DNA of 64,000 nucleotides from positions 765,181-829,180 of the forward strand of contig VWZL01002517.1 in NCBI GenBank assembly GCA_013396915.1, written 5' to 3'. Shown one piece after another: positions 60,999-64,000 of the stretch. Position 1 is the first letter of the stretch. Each line of letters opens with the position of its first letter. This DNA is from Stercorarius parasiticus (lineage: Eukaryota > Chordata > Aves > Charadriiformes > Stercorariidae). Made by a program: the position numbers and the translations under genes. Under the pieces are notes generated by a model. The model was not told the origin of the DNA, searched no databases, and saw nothing but the letters and a program-made list of their open reading frames with translations.

Positions 60999-61045
60999 TC
61001 TAATATTTTCTAATATCCTGATATTTTCTAGTATCTTAATATTTT
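60992..61045. repeat. 18-bp tandem repeat, 3 copies, seeded at the CR1 edge
   Basis: Copies start at 60992, 61010 and 61028, each a variant of CTAATATTCTAATATTTT. Each is itself two related 8- and 10-bp halves. The first copy overlaps the last CR1 bases. Confidence 0.88.
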
Positions 61046-61911
61046 CTTTGCAACAAAGGAGGAAAGTCCTGTGTTGGGACAATTCATTTTTAAACACAGG
61101 GGAGCAGCTTTGGGGAGGACGGTTTGGGTGGGCGGCATCTTCTAGTGTCCACAGACCCAACCTGCTGCCCCGGTTTCACCCCACCCGTACTGTAGAAGGG
61201 GTCAGCCCACCTTGCACCTGGCATTGTTTTTCCTTCCCTTATTGGATGTAATTTTAATAAAATATAATTTTGTGTGAGTAGTGGTGACCACTGGTATTTG
61301 CTGCACAAGCAAAGAAAGGACTCCTGCGAAAATTTGAAAAATGCCAACAGTGTGCCATATCCTGAAGCTTTCTGAGGAGAAAAATTCCATTTTTATGATA
61401 GCTTAATTGTTTGCAAACTGGTTGTTTGTGAAAAGGTAATTCAGCATCGAGAATGACTAATGCGAGCGAATTGGTGTGCTGAGCACAGAGCAGTTATTTA
61501 CCATGGTTACCCCGGGAGATGAAGAAAGGTACAATTATTCTGAGAGGTACTGTAGATCCTGTTTATTTTTTATTCTTACCGTCTTTCAAATGTGCTTTTT
61601 TCCCCCCTATCTTTGTACAAACAACCCAGACCCAATTAGGTGTATTTATCCAATTTCGCAGCATAGCGTTTGTAATTAAAAAGCTTACTGCCGGCCTGGG
61701 AGGGGTGGAAGGTGATGTCGGTGCCCGGCGCGGTGTCGCAAGGGAAAGCCGCCCTTTCCCTGCTCGAGGTCTGTGTGAAACCTCCTCTGCTGTGATCCCG
61801 TGTGTTCCACTGCGCTGAGGAGGACAGAGGTTCTGATCCGGTATCACGGTCTTATTCTCTTACTGGTTTGCATACGTTGGTTCCCCTGAAACGTGGTGTG
61901 TTGTCACAAGC
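61046..61911. other. Unique sequence between inverted CR1 fragments
   Basis: No gene recognised. It holds short open frames only, and a GC-richer patch at 61690-61810. Confidence 0.5.
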
Positions 61912-62320
61912 CCTGTGAGGAGCGGCTGAGGGAGCTGGGGGTGTTCAGCCTGGAGAAAAGGAGGCTGAGGGGAGACCTTCTCGCTCTCTACAGCTCCCTG
62001 AAAGGAGGGGGTAGCCAGGGGGGGTCGGGCTCTTCTCCCAAGGAACAGGCCATGGGACAAGAGGAAACGGCCTCAAGTTGTGCCAGGGGAGGTTTAGGAT
62101 GGATATTGGGAGAAATTTCTTCCCGGAAAGGGTTGTCAAGCATTGGAAGAGGCTGCCCAGGGCAGTGGTGGAGTCGCCATCCCTGGAGGGGTTTAAAAGC
62201 CGGGCAGACGTGGTGCTGAGGGACACGGGGTAGTGGGGGTTTGGGCAGTGCTGGGCTGGTGGTTGGACTTCACGATCTGAAAGGTCCCTTCCAACCCAGA
62301 CGATTCTACGATTCTCTGAT
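61912..62320 (+). mobile_element. CR1 LINE fragment, 3' end, group A
   Basis: It starts at TGTGAGGAGCGGCTGAGGGA, the usual CR1 block ahead of CAGCCTGGAGAAAAGGAGGC, and runs through AAATTTCTTCCCGGAAAGGG to GATCTGAAAGGTCCCTTCCA and the tail GATTCTACGATTCTCTG. It is identical to the 6878 copy over 163 bp (62087-62249 against 7042-7204). It is 5'-truncated and non-coding. A 108-codon plus-strand open frame inside it is a by-product. Confidence 0.95.
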
Positions 62321-64000
62321 TTCAGTGGCAGAGCAGCCTCTGGGGTGTTTGGCTGAGAGCATGCTTTGGAAAACAATAGCTACTAGGGAGGAAACACATC
62401 TTACACATTAATAAAATAAAAATAAGGCATACTGATTCAGTTCTGAATTGCTGTCATAAATGATGATAATATGTATTTTTGCTTGCACACTTTCTCAAAT
62501 TATTTTGGCGTTCAGAGACCCTCAGCATCAGTTCCTGTATGTTTTCAGGTCTCCCTTTTTGTGTCCAGCCCTTCCACATGGACACTCATTGTCTCCTGCT
62601 GGAAAGAGTGGCATTTCTGCTCCTCATACCTTCAGCTTGGGGTTTCTCCTGACTTGCGTCTGCCTCTCCCTTCCCCTCTCCCTTCCCTGTGCCATTAAAA
62701 TCCGCAGCCCTGCCCGCTGCTTCTCACGAAGAGCCACCTGCCAGCTTCTGGGTGCTCACGGCTGCCCGGAGAGGGGCAGGTGGGAGAGCAATAATCCCAT
62801 AAAATCTCTCCTATGTCACCTATGCACTTCTTGCCATTGAATGTACAGCCTTAATTTTGGGCGAAGGCTTCACAGACTTCAGCCTTCTTTGTCTCCCACC
62901 CTCGTTTAGGGGACAGGGGTCTGATCCGTCTCGCTAAACTGCAGAAATGAAAGGATGCTTTTTTCCCTGAAGGAGAAGAAAATGCCACTGCATAGGAGCG
63001 GGTTGGTGGTAGAATTTCAGAGGTGTTGCTCTCTTTGGTGCCCCTTCTCGTTTGTCCTGAGCGTGTTATAGTCAGCAGAACAGAGAAAAGGAAGATGAAT
63101 TTGTCAAGCAGATAAAAGTTATTGGGTGCTGCATTCTCTTCAGTCAACAGGAAGTCGACGTTTAGCGCTATAATTAAGTGCCAGCTACTATCCGTTGGGT
63201 TTTCGTAAGTTCCTAGGCCATTCCTGTTACAAAATGCTTTGAGACAGAACTAAGGGAAATAATAGAATGGGTTGTGACTTTTGCTTCACTTTTATCTTTT
63301 AGAAGTTTTGTTTTAATATTTAAAAATATTTTAATATTTAATGTAACTAGAGCTTTATATAAGCTTGTTATCCTAGACCCTCTGGTGTGACGCTACGAAG
63401 CTGCCCAGCTAATGGGATTATTAAAATGCTTGATATGTTGTTGTTTGGCTAGTTAGTGATATACGTGTCTGCCAGCAAAGCAAGTCAGACACAAGCAGGC
63501 GTCTGCTCCTGCTCCACAAAGTTCCTTTGTCGGCCACCCTTTAAAAAGTTTGAGCCGTTTAGCTAGTTATTGTAAATAAAGAAAGGCAGTATTATTTCCT
63601 CGCTCATCAAAGGCCAATGATGAAACACCTTCCAGTTGCCCTGTAAAAACTGTAGCTCCGTGTGGATGTCGTCTGCCCATAGAATGATGAGGATTGGTTC
63701 TTCCAAGTACTTCCCGAGCTCTGTTTCTTCCTGTGCAAAACTCAGACCTGCATATGGAGCTGTACCATCTTTTCCTCCTTAGGAAAAAACCCCAGGCCAC
63801 CTCCCCAAATAACCAAATTTACGTGACAAGAATAAATGAATTATCAGTGGTGTTCTGGCCACGTTACTCTGGGTGTTTGCTGGAGTCATGAGATCCAGTT
63901 CTGCGGTACCAACCTACGCTCAGCGGAGGAGAAGCCAGTCTCCGTCTGCTGGCTGTTCGTGGTGGTAAATTTATGGATGGAAGTAAGTGTGCATCCAAGA
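62321..64000. other. Unique non-coding sequence, no gene recognised
   Basis: Pyrimidine-rich stretch at about 62560-62700, otherwise mixed to AT-rich. No repeat, exon or RNA family was recognised before the window ends. Confidence 0.5.

Overview
This window looks like vertebrate, almost certainly avian, non-coding nuclear DNA. The evidence is ten CR1-type LINE fragments from at least three 3'-end groups, several ending in the ATTCTATG-type tail diagnostic of CR1, plus a solo endogenous-retrovirus LTR of the bird-typical TGTCCTGGTTT...ACCCAGGACA kind. Interspersed repeat density is low, there are no mammalian SINEs, and AT-rich sequence alternates with short GC-rich patches. No bacterial features, rRNA, tRNA or CRISPR array was recognised.

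I could not support any protein-coding gene. The longest open frames (up to about 320 codons) lie over stop-poor tandem repeats, CR1 antisense strands or GC-rich patches, and none reads as a known family. Small exons or a long non-coding RNA could still be present; sequence reading alone cannot exclude that this is a large intron or a gene desert.

Layout: 1-3389 unique sequence with a GC-rich patch; 3390-3942 a minisatellite of about 41 bp units; 3943-6877 unique, including a homeodomain/octamer-motif cluster near 4.55-4.8 kb and a CT-rich tract; 6878-7273 CR1 (+); 11056-11291 CR1 (-) and 11502-11646 CR1 (+), an inverted pair; 12.4-13.0 kb GC-rich sequence with a T22 tract and a perfect hairpin; 14.7-15.6 kb two regulatory-like stretches; 15.6-21.9 kb AT-rich unique DNA; 21.94-22.47 kb a degenerate pentanucleotide array; 23931-24647 a complete solo LTR with a 5-bp target-site duplication; 24.7-35 kb mostly unique; about 35.2-35.9 kb a composite CR1; 40548-40653 an assembly gap; 42.08-42.44 and 49.03-49.19 kb CR1 (+) of a second group; 52.89-53.32 kb CR1 (-) of a third group; 60.78-62.32 kb a second inverted CR1 pair with an 18-bp tandem expansion at the edge of one copy.

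The most interesting observations are structural: a perfect fold-back at the 5' junction of the CR1 at 11.5 kb, a 163-bp stretch identical between CR1 copies 55 kb apart, the polarity of the 41-bp minisatellite, and dense POU/TALE/homeodomain motif clusters that may mark conserved non-coding elements. No new protein-based system was found.
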